Assembly (NCBI GenBank): GCA_015059785.1
Contig: SUZS01000008.1
Coordinates: 1 to 64,000, forward strand
Length of the DNA stretch: 64,000 bases
Direction: 5' to 3'
Source: Rikenellaceae bacterium
GTDB lineage: Bacteria; Bacteroidota; Bacteroidia; Bacteroidales; Rikenellaceae
Position 1 is the stretch's first letter. The number at the start of each line of letters is the position of its first letter. Shown in pieces: positions 1 through 6,445 of the stretch. Under the pieces are notes generated by a model that worked only from the letters and a program-made list of their open reading frames with translations, ran no database searches and had not been told where the DNA came from. A program made the translations under genes and the position numbers.

Positions 1-390
1 ACGATTTAGGATATTAGGAGCCGTCTTGCCCACCTCGCCACAATACGAGCGATACTTAACTCTGCGCACCTTTGATTTGAGATTCATCTCTTGCATTAGT
101 CGCTGCACAGTCTTATGGTTTAGAGTGTAGCCCTCATTGCGTAGTTGTTGATACACACGACGATAGCCATAGCGTTCGCCATGCATCGTGAATATCTCGC
201 TGATACGCTGGCGTATATCAGCATACTTATCCTCCCGTTGCTTTGAGGTGTGGTAGTAGTAAGTAGAGCGTGCTATATTAACACACCGTAAAGCAAAAAG
301 TAAATCATCTTGATGTAGCCTTAGTTCTCGGATTGCCCACGCCCAATCGCACGCAGACGGGCTTTCCTCTCCTCGACTAAGGCTTTCACT
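1..390 (-). CDS. IS3-family transposase OrfB, 5' part only (entered by -1 frameshift)
   Basis: Reading the -1 frame after the A7 run at 396-390 gives about 130 codons open to the window edge. The translation contains RSTYYYHTSKQ, GERYGYRRVYQQLRNEGY and NHKTVQRLMQEMNLKSK, the HTH_21 region that precedes the DDE integrase core in IS150-type OrfB. The catalytic DDE residues lie beyond position 1. There is no convincing separate start codon, which fits expression as an OrfAB fusion. The gene is truncated only by the window, so its intactness cannot be judged. Confidence 0.82.
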
Positions 391-848
391 TTTTTTAACA
401 GAGCATTCTCTATTTCAAGTTGCCTAACTCGCACTCGCAATAACTCCAGCTCTGTCATCTCTTCTGGTTTCTTCTTTCGTGGTCTTCCCATACCTGGTGG
501 TCGCCCTCGCTTCTTGGTGATCAGGAGCGCATCAAGTCCTTGTTCTCTGGCTATCTTTAACCAAACGCCCAACCGACCGACACTCACATCGTATTTTAAC
601 GAGGCTTGCACCAAAGGTAAGTGATTTTTCTCAATATCAGATACAATTTGTTGTTTTAATTCTCCACTTGTTTGAGTGTAGTGTTTACGGCGTAGAACTG
701 ATAAACCTTGCTCTTGATATAAAAGCCATAAGCATTTTAGGCGACTTTCACCTATTCCATACTTCAAGTGAAGGTAACGAACAGAATAGCCTTCTTCGAG
801 CATCCTCATATATTTGAGCAATGCTCCATAATCGTGTTTTTTGCGCAT
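321..848 (-). CDS. IS3-family transposase OrfA (IS150-like)
   Basis: This is the DNA-binding subunit of the transposase, about 175 aa. Two helix-turn-helix stretches can be seen (VRYLHLKYGIGESRLKCLW and a second around VSVGRLGVWLK). A basic GRPPGMGRPRKKK linker and a leucine-rich coiled coil (ELELLRVRVRQLEIENALL) follow. I chose the ATG at 848 (MRKKHDYG). The upstream GTG at 890 would lie in the terminal inverted repeat and is probably not used. A run of seven A residues (minus strand, 396 to 390) near the 3' end is a typical slippery site for -1 frameshifting into OrfB, which would give the OrfAB transposase. The OrfA-only product ends RAIGRGQSEN. Confidence 0.85.
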   Translation of the reverse strand: MRKKHDYGALLKYMRMLEEGYSVRYLHLKYGIGESRLKCLWLLYQEQGLSVLRRKHYTQTSGELKQQIVSDIEKNHLPLVQASLKYDVSVGRLGVWLKIAREQGLDALLITKKRGRPPGMGRPRKKKPEEMTELELLRVRVRQLEIENALLKKVKALVEERKARLRAIGRGQSEN

Positions 849-855
849 AAAGAAA

Positions 856-886
856 CCCCAAAAGTTTTTTGTCCAAACTTTTGGGG
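856..886. terminator. 12-bp perfect hairpin in the IS terminus, just after ruvB
   Basis: CCCCAAAAGTTT at 856-867 is the exact reverse complement of AAACTTTTGGGG at 875-886, with a 7-base loop. It lies inside the IS right end, downstream of ruvB on the minus strand. It could stop or fold ruvB read-through transcripts before they reach the OrfA start at 848. A terminator role is inferred, because the T-rich stretch after the stem is weak. Confidence 0.55.
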
Positions 887-891
887 TCACT

Positions 892-1905
892 TCAAAACAG
901 CTCTCCCTCTTTTGCTTCGGGCATCATACCGAGGTGTTGGTAGGCAAGAGCAGTAACCTCACGACCTCGCGGTGTGCGCTTGAGAAATCCCTCCTTGATA
1001 AGGAACGGCTCGTAGACCTCCTCAAGCGTTCCTGCCTCCTCGCTTACGGCAGTGGCTATGGTGTTTAGTCCCACAGGTCCTCCGCCAAACTTGACGATAA
1101 TTGTCGAGAGTATCTTGTTGTCCATCTCATCAAGACCGCGCGAGTCAATATTGAGTGCACCCAGTGCCATACGGGTAATCTCAAGGTCTATATGTCCCTC
1201 GCCCTTGACCATTGCAAAGTCACGCACACGGCGTAGCAGCGCATTGGCAATACGCGGAGTACCTCGCGAGCGCAGAGCAAGCTCCGCAGCAGCGTCATCG
1301 TCAATAGATATGCCTAATATGGCTGCCGAACGCTTTACAATGCGACTCAATACCTTGCTGTCGTAGTACTCAAGGTGGCAGGTAATGCCAAAACGGGCAC
1401 GTAGAGGCGATGTGAGCAGTCCACTGCGTGTTGTCGCACCGATAAGGGTAAATGGCGCAAGCTCAATCTGTATAGAGCGAGCAGAGGGGCCCTTGTCAAG
1501 CACAATATCTATCTTAAAGTCCTCCATAGCCGAGTATAGATACTCCTCAACAATAGGGCTGAGACGGTGTATCTCGTCAATAAATAGCACATCTCCCTCG
1601 CTGAGGTTTGTCAGCAAGCCCGCAAGGTCTCCAGGCTTGTCAAGCACAGGACCTGAGGTTACCTTCATCTGCGCCCCCATTTCGTTGGCGATAATATTTG
1701 CAAGGGTGGTCTTACCCAACCCTGGAGGTCCGTGCAACAGCACATGGTCGAGCGAGTCTCCACGCATCAGCGCAGCCTTGATAAAGACCTTGAGGTTGTC
1801 TACGGTCTTCTCCTGCCCCGCAAACTGCTCAAGCTCCTGCGGACGAATACGATTCTCAAACTCGCTGTCCGACTCACTGCGCTTACCATTTCTATAGTCT
1901 GACAT
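892..1905 (-). CDS. ruvB: Holliday junction branch-migration ATPase RuvB
   Basis: RuvB is the hexameric motor that drives branch migration of Holliday junctions with RuvA. The 337-aa length is typical. Visible motifs are the Walker [10 protein letters not shown] (about residue 60), the Walker B region LFIDEIHRL, the sensor-1 region GATTRSGLL and the C-terminal winged-helix segment [17 protein letters not shown]. The ATG at 1905 follows a strong -7 box by 21 bases. No ruvA or ruvC is adjacent, so it appears to be a single-gene unit. An IS element begins immediately after the stop codon without touching the coding sequence. Confidence 0.97.
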   Translation of the reverse strand: MSDYRNGKRSESDSEFENRIRPQELEQFAGQEKTVDNLKVFIKAALMRGDSLDHVLLHGPPGLGKTTLANIIANEMGAQMKVTSGPVLDKPGDLAGLLTNLSEGDVLFIDEIHRLSPIVEEYLYSAMEDFKIDIVLDKGPSARSIQIELAPFTLIGATTRSGLLTSPLRARFGITCHLEYYDSKVLSRIVKRSAAILGISIDDDAAAELALRSRGTPRIANALLRRVRDFAMVKGEGHIDLEITRMALGALNIDSRGLDEMDNKILSTIIVKFGGGPVGLNTIATAVSEEAGTLEEVYEPFLIKEGFLKRTPRGREVTALAYQHLGMMPEAKEGELF

Positions 1906-1926
1906 AGTATCGGTGTATTAGTAGTA

Positions 1927-1958
1927 CAAAGGTAGTAAAATTTTTTGCGAAATGCAAA
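1927..1958 (-). promoter_or_regulatory. ruvB promoter (TTTG-N20-TACCTTTG)
   Basis: On the minus strand, TTTG at 1958-1955 and TACCTTTG at 1934-1927 match the Bacteroidota -33/-7 consensus. The -33 box sits in a GCATTTCGC palindrome-like stretch that recurs at several promoters in this window. The predicted leader is about 15-18 nt. Confidence 0.75.
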
Positions 1959-1962
1959 AATA

Positions 1963-2515
1963 CCGTTGGCCTTTGGCCATTGACCGTTAGCTTTTTTTCT
2001 CGTTGCTCCTTGACAGAGAGTATAATGAGATTAAGGAAGTTAAGGAGATTAGGGAGATTAGCGAAATACTCACTAACTTCCCTAATTCCCCTAAATTCCC
2101 TGTACTGCGTAGCCAGCCAATGGCTAACAGCTAATGGCTAATGGCCGAAATGTCACGCTGTCACGCTGTCACAGGGGGTGTGTCGTGCTGTTACACTATG
2201 TGACACTGTGTTACACTGCCCGTTCTGAGACGAGTTGAGGGGGGGGGTGACCGACCGACGAAAACCCTATACTTTCGTCGGTCGGTCACTCCTTGACAGA
2301 GAGATTAGGGAAATTAAGGAGATTAAGGAAAAATCACTAACTTCCCTAACATCCCTAAATTCCTTAAATTCCCTATTTGCGTAGCCAGCTAATGGCTAAT
2401 GGCTAACGGCTAATGGCTGACACCCGAAATGTAACAATGTAACGCCGTAACAGGGGTGTGTAACAGCGTGACAAGTTACAGTAATGTGACATAAGTGACA
2501 AGTACAACAGACGAG
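1963..2515. repeat. Mosaic repeat island 1, no gene
   Basis: No convincing coding region is present. The stretch is built from modules. One is GGCTAAT-type heptamers. Another is purine tracts of AGGAGATTA type followed by their imperfect complement (CTAACTTCCCTAA type). There are arrays of GTNAC pentamers at 2152-2214 and 2431-2499, and a perfect GACCGACCGAC hairpin. The same modules recur, in much the same order, at 18.2-19.1 kb. The tract CCGAAATGT(C/A)ACGCTGT through the hairpin is nearly identical in both places. Confidence 0.8.
2247..2289. repeat. Perfect 17-bp stem hairpin, GACCGACCGAC element copy 1
   Basis: GTGACCGACCGACGAAA at 2247-2263 is exactly complementary to TTTCGTCGGTCGGTCAC at 2273-2289, with a 9-base loop ACCCTATAC. 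Two more copies occur at 18292-18334 and 18962-19004. The loop keeps CCCTATAC (or its complement), so this is a dispersed family rather than chance. Confidence 0.9.
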
Positions 2516-2524
2516 TGCTTGTTT

Positions 2525-2640
2525 TTATGTTTGCCGAACGAGCGAACGAACGAACAGGGGCGTTCGGGTGTGTTCGTGTTCGTTCGTGTTCGGATTTGTT
2601 CGGTGTGTTCGGTTTGTTCGTTCGTTCGGTGGAGTCCGTA
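2525..2640. repeat. GAAC/GTTC tetranucleotide-rich tract
   Basis: GAACGAACGAACGAAC-type repeats pass into many GTTCG and GTTCGTTCG units. A second, shorter block occurs at 2812-2862. GAACGAACAGGGGCG near 2550 and CGCCCCTCTGTTCGTTC near 2840 are near-complements, so the two blocks flank the 2655-2819 repeat as inverted arms. Short open frames here reflect the repeat and are not genes. Confidence 0.75.
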
Positions 2641-2654
2641 AGATTGTTTGTTGA

Positions 2655-2819
2655 CCCGCCTTCGGCGGCTCGACCCTGCTACGCCTCGGAAGTATCAGTC
2701 GCGGCATAAATGCCCAAAAGGCGCGTTGAAAATCTGTGAGCAAGCTCCCATTTCAACAGTCGCCTTTTGCACCTACGGTGTGCGACCACCACTCCGCTCG
2801 GCTCAATCGCAGCGTTCGG
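2655..2819. repeat. Dispersed element R, copy 1 (inverted relative to copy 2)
   Basis: About 165 bp aligns to the reverse complement of 3060-3230. Shared blocks include AGTATCAGTCGCGGCATAAA, AAAATCTGTGAGCAAGCTCC, TCGCCTTTTGCACC and CTCGGCT(C/T)AATCGC. It contains internal hairpins such as GCACCTACGGTGTGC. It is non-coding, and one arm of a pair flanking the tRNA gene. Confidence 0.8.
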
Positions 2820-2923
2820 TTGTGTTCGGCGTGTTCGCCCCTCTGTTCGTTCGTTCGTACTCTGTACTCTGTTATCTGTTCTCTAAACAGCCAATGGCTA
2901 ATGGCTAATGGCTAATGGTATTT

Positions 2924-2954
2924 TTTGCAAAATGCAAAAATTTTACTACCTTTG
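2924..2954 (+). promoter_or_regulatory. tRNA-Arg promoter (TTTG-N19-TACCTTTG)
   Basis: TTTG at 2924-2927 and TACCTTTG at 2947-2954 lie 15 bases before the tRNA. The region GCAAAATGC around the -33 box matches the layout at ruvB. Confidence 0.75.
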
Positions 2955-2969
2955 CTTTTTGAAGTGGCT

Positions 2970-3041
2970 GGTTCCGTAGTTCAATGGATAGAATTTAAGA
3001 TTCCGGTTCTTACGATAGCGGTTCGAATCCGCTCGGAACCA
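2970..3041 (+). tRNA. tRNA-Arg, anticodon CCG
   Basis: The cloverleaf can be folded by hand. The acceptor stem is GGTTCCG/CGGAACC, the D arm GTTC...GAAT, the anticodon stem TAAGA/TCTTA with loop TTCCGGT (anticodon CCG, reading CGG Arg), and the T arm AGCGG-TTCGAAT-CCGCT. A follows as the discriminator base. CCA is not encoded (ACT follows). The gene is a lone tRNA with its own promoter, flanked on both sides by inverted copies of element R. Confidence 0.93.
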
Positions 3042-3059
3042 CTGTAAAGCTAATGGCCA

Positions 3060-3230
3060 ACGCCGCGATTAAGCCGAGAGCAACAGCAGTCGCACACCGA
3101 AGGTGCAAAAGGCGATAATTGAAAACGGGAGCTTGCTCACAGATTTTCAATTTCGCATTTTGAGGCATTTATGCCGCGACTGATACTGCCGAGGCGGAGC
3201 GGTGAAGGGTCGCCAACGGCGAGCCAACGG
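3060..3230. repeat. Dispersed element R, copy 2
   Basis: This is the inverted partner of 2655-2819, separated from it by about 240 bp that hold the tRNA-Arg and its promoter. Conserved blocks are GAGCTTGCTCACAGATTTTC and TTTATGCCGCGACTGATACT. A shorter relative with a replaced centre is at 18165-18245. Confidence 0.8.
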
Positions 3231-3261
3231 TAAATAGATAAAACCTTAAAAACTTATAGAT

Positions 3262-4296
3262 ATGATAATTAAGACCAAAGAGAGTGCGTCGTGGTTAATT
3301 GGCGCCGTAGCAGGTATTTGTACAGCGGTGGCAATGGCTGCTGTGAAGATTACCTGGTGGATAGTGCTTATAGCTTCGTTGCTTGTTTTTATTGGCGTGT
3401 CGCTCTTCGCGCTGTGGATGATAGTAAAGTATGTGGCTTACAAGCTTCGCCCGATATACTCTATGGTTCTTTCGCGCGATATTCACACTGGCGATATTGC
3501 TACCGAGCTGAAGGACAAGAGGGTAGAGGATGTGTCAGAGGAGCTGAGCTCTTGGGCTGAGGAGAATGACCGCGAGATTGCCCGTCTCAAGGAGGCGGAG
3601 GCGTTCCGTAAGCAGTATCTTGGCAATGTAGCGCACGAGCTGAAGACTCCTATATTTAATATTCAGGGTTACCTCTCTACTCTGCTTGACGGAGGCCTTG
3701 AGGATGAGGAGATTAACCGCAAGTACATCGAGCGCGCCGAGCGCAGTGTTGAGCGTATGATTAACATTCTGAACGACCTTGATACTATCGCTCGTTTAGA
3801 CAGCGATATGAGTCAGATACGCCCTGAGAGCTTCGATATGGTGGCTCTGTGCAAGGAGATTGCCGACCAGGTGGAGATTGAGGCTCAGAAGCGCAATATC
3901 TCTATTGTCGTTAAGGATGCAGATAAGCTCCCTTCACGCTGTTGGGTTAGTGCTGATAAGTTCTATATCGGTCAGGTGCTTGAAAATCTGATAGTTAACT
4001 CTATCCGCTACGGCAAGGAGGGCGGTCAGACTAAGATTACCTGTCGCGATATGCTTGACAAGGTGCTTGTAGAGGTGGAGGATAACGGTATAGGCATTGC
4101 TAAGGGCGACCTTCCGCGTGTCTTTGAGCGTTTCTACCGCACCGATAAGGGCAGAAGCCGTGAGCAGGGCGGAACAGGCCTTGGACTGGCTATTGTAAAG
4201 CATATTATTGAGAATCACGGCGAGAAGGTCTCTGTGCGCAGTGAGTTGGGCAAGGGTAGTACATTTACATTTACACTTAGCAAAGTAAAGTTATAA
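3262..4296 (+). CDS. Membrane sensor histidine kinase (PhoR/WalK-like), no adjacent regulator
   Basis: This 344-aa sensor kinase would phosphorylate a partner response regulator. Two membrane helices lie at about residues 10-30 and 32-55, with almost no periplasmic loop between them. A HAMP-like linker follows. The HisKA box NVAHELKTP has the phospho-acceptor His125. The HATPase_c boxes are N (LENLIVNSIRYG), G1 (DNGIGIA), F (FERFYR) and G2 (GGTGLGLAIV). There is no response-regulator gene next to it. Instead lgt starts 2 bp downstream, suggesting co-transcription. The near absence of an extracytoplasmic domain suggests it senses the membrane or an intracellular signal, which is inference. Confidence 0.92.
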   Translation: MIIKTKESASWLIGAVAGICTAVAMAAVKITWWIVLIASLLVFIGVSLFALWMIVKYVAYKLRPIYSMVLSRDIHTGDIATELKDKRVEDVSEELSSWAEENDREIARLKEAEAFRKQYLGNVAHELKTPIFNIQGYLSTLLDGGLEDEEINRKYIERAERSVERMINILNDLDTIARLDSDMSQIRPESFDMVALCKEIADQVEIEAQKRNISIVVKDADKLPSRCWVSADKFYIGQVLENLIVNSIRYGKEGGQTKITCRDMLDKVLVEVEDNGIGIAKGDLPRVFERFYRTDKGRSREQGGTGLGLAIVKHIIENHGEKVSVRSELGKGSTFTFTLSKVKL

Positions 4297-4298
4297 TT

Positions 4299-5150
4299 AT
4301 GGTAGAGCCATTGACAGTGGTGTGGGATTTTAATCCCGTGCTTGTGACAATTTTCGGTTTTGAGATTCGCTACTACAGCCTTATGTGGGCGGCGGCACTG
4401 CTTGTCGGTGCGTGGATATTCAGCTACTTCTGCAAGAAGGAGGGGCGAAGTCAAGAGCTTGCTGACTCGGCATTTCTCTATATCGCTCTGGGCACGATGA
4501 TTGGCGCACGAGTGGGTCACTGTCTGTTCTATGAGCCTGAGTACTACCTACTTAAGCCGTGGGCGATTATTACCGAAATTCGTGACGGAGGTCTTGCCAG
4601 CCACGGTGCTACGATAGGTATTATCCTTGCCATTTGGCTCTGCTCGCGCAAGAATCGTGTGCCAGCAATGTGGATGACCGACCGTCTGGGTGTTATTGCT
4701 CCGATTAGCGGTGCGCTCATTCGCTTTGGTAACCTTTTCAACTCTGAAATTATCGGTAATCCAACAACCCTTCCGTGGGGATTTAAGTTTATGCGCCTAC
4801 ATCGCGGCTTGCCAGTGGAGCAAGTGCCTGCTTGTCACCCTACACAGCTCTATGAGGCTCTGTGTTATATACTTACATTTATTCTGCTCTGGTGGATGTA
4901 TAATAAGACCGAGGCTCCGCGTCGTCGTGGACTGATGTTTGGCGTGGCACTTATAGGCATCTTCCTGACGCGATTCTTTATTGAGTTTGTCAAGGTCGAC
5001 CAAGTGGCCTTTGAGCAGGGTATGACCCTTAATATGGGTCAGTGGCTCAGCATTCCATTTATATTAATAGGTATCGGCTCTGTGTGGTATGCGCTGAAGC
5101 ACCCCGCAGTAGCTGATGATAGTAAGAAGAGTAACCCTAAAAAGAGATAA
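4299..5150 (+). CDS. lgt: Prolipoprotein diacylglyceryl transferase Lgt
   Basis: Lgt transfers diacylglycerol from phosphatidylglycerol to the lipobox cysteine of prolipoproteins in the inner membrane. The 283-aa protein has about seven hydrophobic helices and the family motifs GARVGHCLFYEPEYY, RDGGLASHGATIG (the H-G loop) and RFGNLFNSEIIG, with a C-terminal RFFIEFVK. It starts 2 bp after the histidine-kinase stop and ends 3 bp before the HU-like gene, so it sits in an operon. The window encodes many lipoproteins that would be its substrates. Confidence 0.95.
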   Translation: MVEPLTVVWDFNPVLVTIFGFEIRYYSLMWAAALLVGAWIFSYFCKKEGRSQELADSAFLYIALGTMIGARVGHCLFYEPEYYLLKPWAIITEIRDGGLASHGATIGIILAIWLCSRKNRVPAMWMTDRLGVIAPISGALIRFGNLFNSEIIGNPTTLPWGFKFMRLHRGLPVEQVPACHPTQLYEALCYILTFILLWWMYNKTEAPRRRGLMFGVALIGIFLTRFFIEFVKVDQVAFEQGMTLNMGQWLSIPFILIGIGSVWYALKHPAVADDSKKSNPKKR

Positions 5151-5153
5151 ATT

Positions 5154-5969
5154 ATGATTACACAAGTTAACAATCTGATATACAACACCTTGTGCAAAGG
5201 TAGTGATGTTGCAATACCTACTGTTGGTTCACTTGTTTTGCGTCGCAGTGCAGCTATTAAGAGTAAGGAGGGTTTTGTCCCACCACAGCGCACCGTCTCC
5301 TTTACGGGCGAGCTTCGTGGATTGAGTCTTCACAACCTGATAGCTACTGAGGCTGGTGTAGATGCTGCTCGTGCAGATGAGATATTTGCTCAGTGGTTAG
5401 ATAGTGTCAAGCAGGGCGAAAAGGTAGTTATTGAGGGTGTTGGCACTATTGAGAATCGCACCTTTACCCCCTCAGAGCAGCTTCTGTCGGCTCTCAATCC
5501 GATGACAACTGCAGCCCCTACTCCAAAGGCAAAGGGTGGCAATGGTCTGCTTATCGCTATTATTGTGGTGCTACTACTGGCCGTTGCGGGACTACTTTTG
5601 TACATCTTCCTTGGCAAGAGTGAGCCCGAGGTTGTCACTCCTGCCCCTGCGCCTGTTGTGGAGGCTGTTGAGCCTGCACCTGAGCCAGAGCCTGTGCCTG
5701 TTGTTGATGGTGTAGAGCGTATGACTGAGGGTGGTAATTATATCGTATGGGGCGTGTTTGCTGAGCTTGATAATGCCAAGAACTATGAGCGTATGCTTGA
5801 GCGTTACTACCCAGAGCTTGACTGCAAGATTTACCACCACCGCAACGATACTATGTATCTGCTTGCTGTTGATAGCTGTCCTACACGCACTGCCTGCCTT
5901 GAGCGTATGTGGAGCCTGCAGGAGCGTGACGGACTGTTTGATGATATGTGGATTTTCACAAATAAATAA
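5154..5969 (+). CDS. HU-like domain, membrane anchor, SPOR-like C-terminus
   Basis: This 271-aa protein has three parts. Residues 1-115 resemble the bacterial HU-CCDC81 fold (HU-like, with IPTVGSLVLRRS and VVIEGVGTI as its strands). A single membrane helix (LLIAIIVVLLLAVAGLLLYI, about 125-145) is followed by a Pro/Glu/Val-rich spacer. The C-terminal ~75 residues (YIVWGVFAELDNAKNYERML ... YLLAVD) look like a SPOR peptidoglycan-binding fold. Such proteins in Bacteroidota are thought to link the envelope and division sites. The domain assignments are by eye. It overlaps the next gene by 1 base (TAATG). Confidence 0.78.
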   Translation: MITQVNNLIYNTLCKGSDVAIPTVGSLVLRRSAAIKSKEGFVPPQRTVSFTGELRGLSLHNLIATEAGVDAARADEIFAQWLDSVKQGEKVVIEGVGTIENRTFTPSEQLLSALNPMTTAAPTPKAKGGNGLLIAIIVVLLLAVAGLLLYIFLGKSEPEVVTPAPAPVVEAVEPAPEPEPVPVVDGVERMTEGGNYIVWGVFAELDNAKNYERMLERYYPELDCKIYHHRNDTMYLLAVDSCPTRTACLERMWSLQERDGLFDDMWIFTNK

Positions 5970-6445
5970 TGGGCCTAAGTACACTGATAACCAAGGCTAT
6001 AGACTTATTCTACCTCCCTTTTATCAGACGGAGGCTCTCTTGTCAGATATTTCGCTATGGGATGTGTGGCGCACTGAATATGGCTCTTGATGCGCTGTGG
6101 TACTTTGTTATCTATAACTTTATTGTCGCCAAGCAGTTTGTGGATATTGGCTTTGTGGTTATCTCGCCACATATACTATCGCTGGTGATTGTCTTTCCGA
6201 TAACCTTCTTCACGGGCTTTTGGCTCAACCGAAATGTCGCCTTCCGCACGACCCATATCTCGGGTGCTGTGCAGTGCACAAAGTATCTGCTCTCTGTTGT
6301 CGGCTCTATAGTGCTAAACTATGTGCTGATGAAACTGCTTGTTGAGACCGTTGCCCTGTGGCCTACACCATCTAAACTCCTAACAACCGTTATCACAGCA
6401 CTTTATAGCTACCTTATCGGCCGCTACTGGGTCTTTAGGGATTAG
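5969..6445 (+). CDS. GtrA-like membrane protein
   Basis: A 158-aa protein with four predicted membrane helices and the GtrA-family signature: CGALNMALDALWYFVIY near the N-terminus, FWLNRNVAFR in the middle and the terminal YLIGRYWVFRD. Family members help move undecaprenyl-linked sugars or act in cell-surface polysaccharide synthesis. The substrate is unknown here. The start overlaps the upstream stop by one base, suggesting coupling. Its 3' end overlaps the convergent uvrB stop by 4 bases, with no room for a terminator. Confidence 0.85.
   Translation: MGLSTLITKAIDLFYLPFIRRRLSCQIFRYGMCGALNMALDALWYFVIYNFIVAKQFVDIGFVVISPHILSLVIVFPITFFTGFWLNRNVAFRTTHISGAVQCTKYLLSVVGSIVLNYVLMKLLVETVALWPTPSKLLTTVITALYSYLIGRYWVFRD

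Larger units (their letters stand above)
1..889 (-). mobile_element. IS3-family (IS150-like) insertion sequence, cut by the window edge
   Basis: An OrfA with helix-turn-helix domains is followed in the -1 frame by an OrfB with the HTH_21 and integrase-leader region typical of the IS150 branch of IS3. The right end begins TGACCCCAAAAGTTTGGAC at 889, with the TG terminus usual for the family. It lies 2 bp beyond the ruvB stop codon (892-894). The rest of OrfB, the other inverted repeat and the target duplication lie outside the window. Confidence 0.88.

Noticed and set aside
1385..1897. 170-codon frame antisense to ruvB
   Set aside because: It is the mirror of a strongly conserved gene, with no motif of its own.
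2515..2908. Overlapping 64-86-codon frames on both strands
   Set aside because: They arise from GTTC/GAAC repeats and element R. Composition is repeat-driven and no family motif is present.
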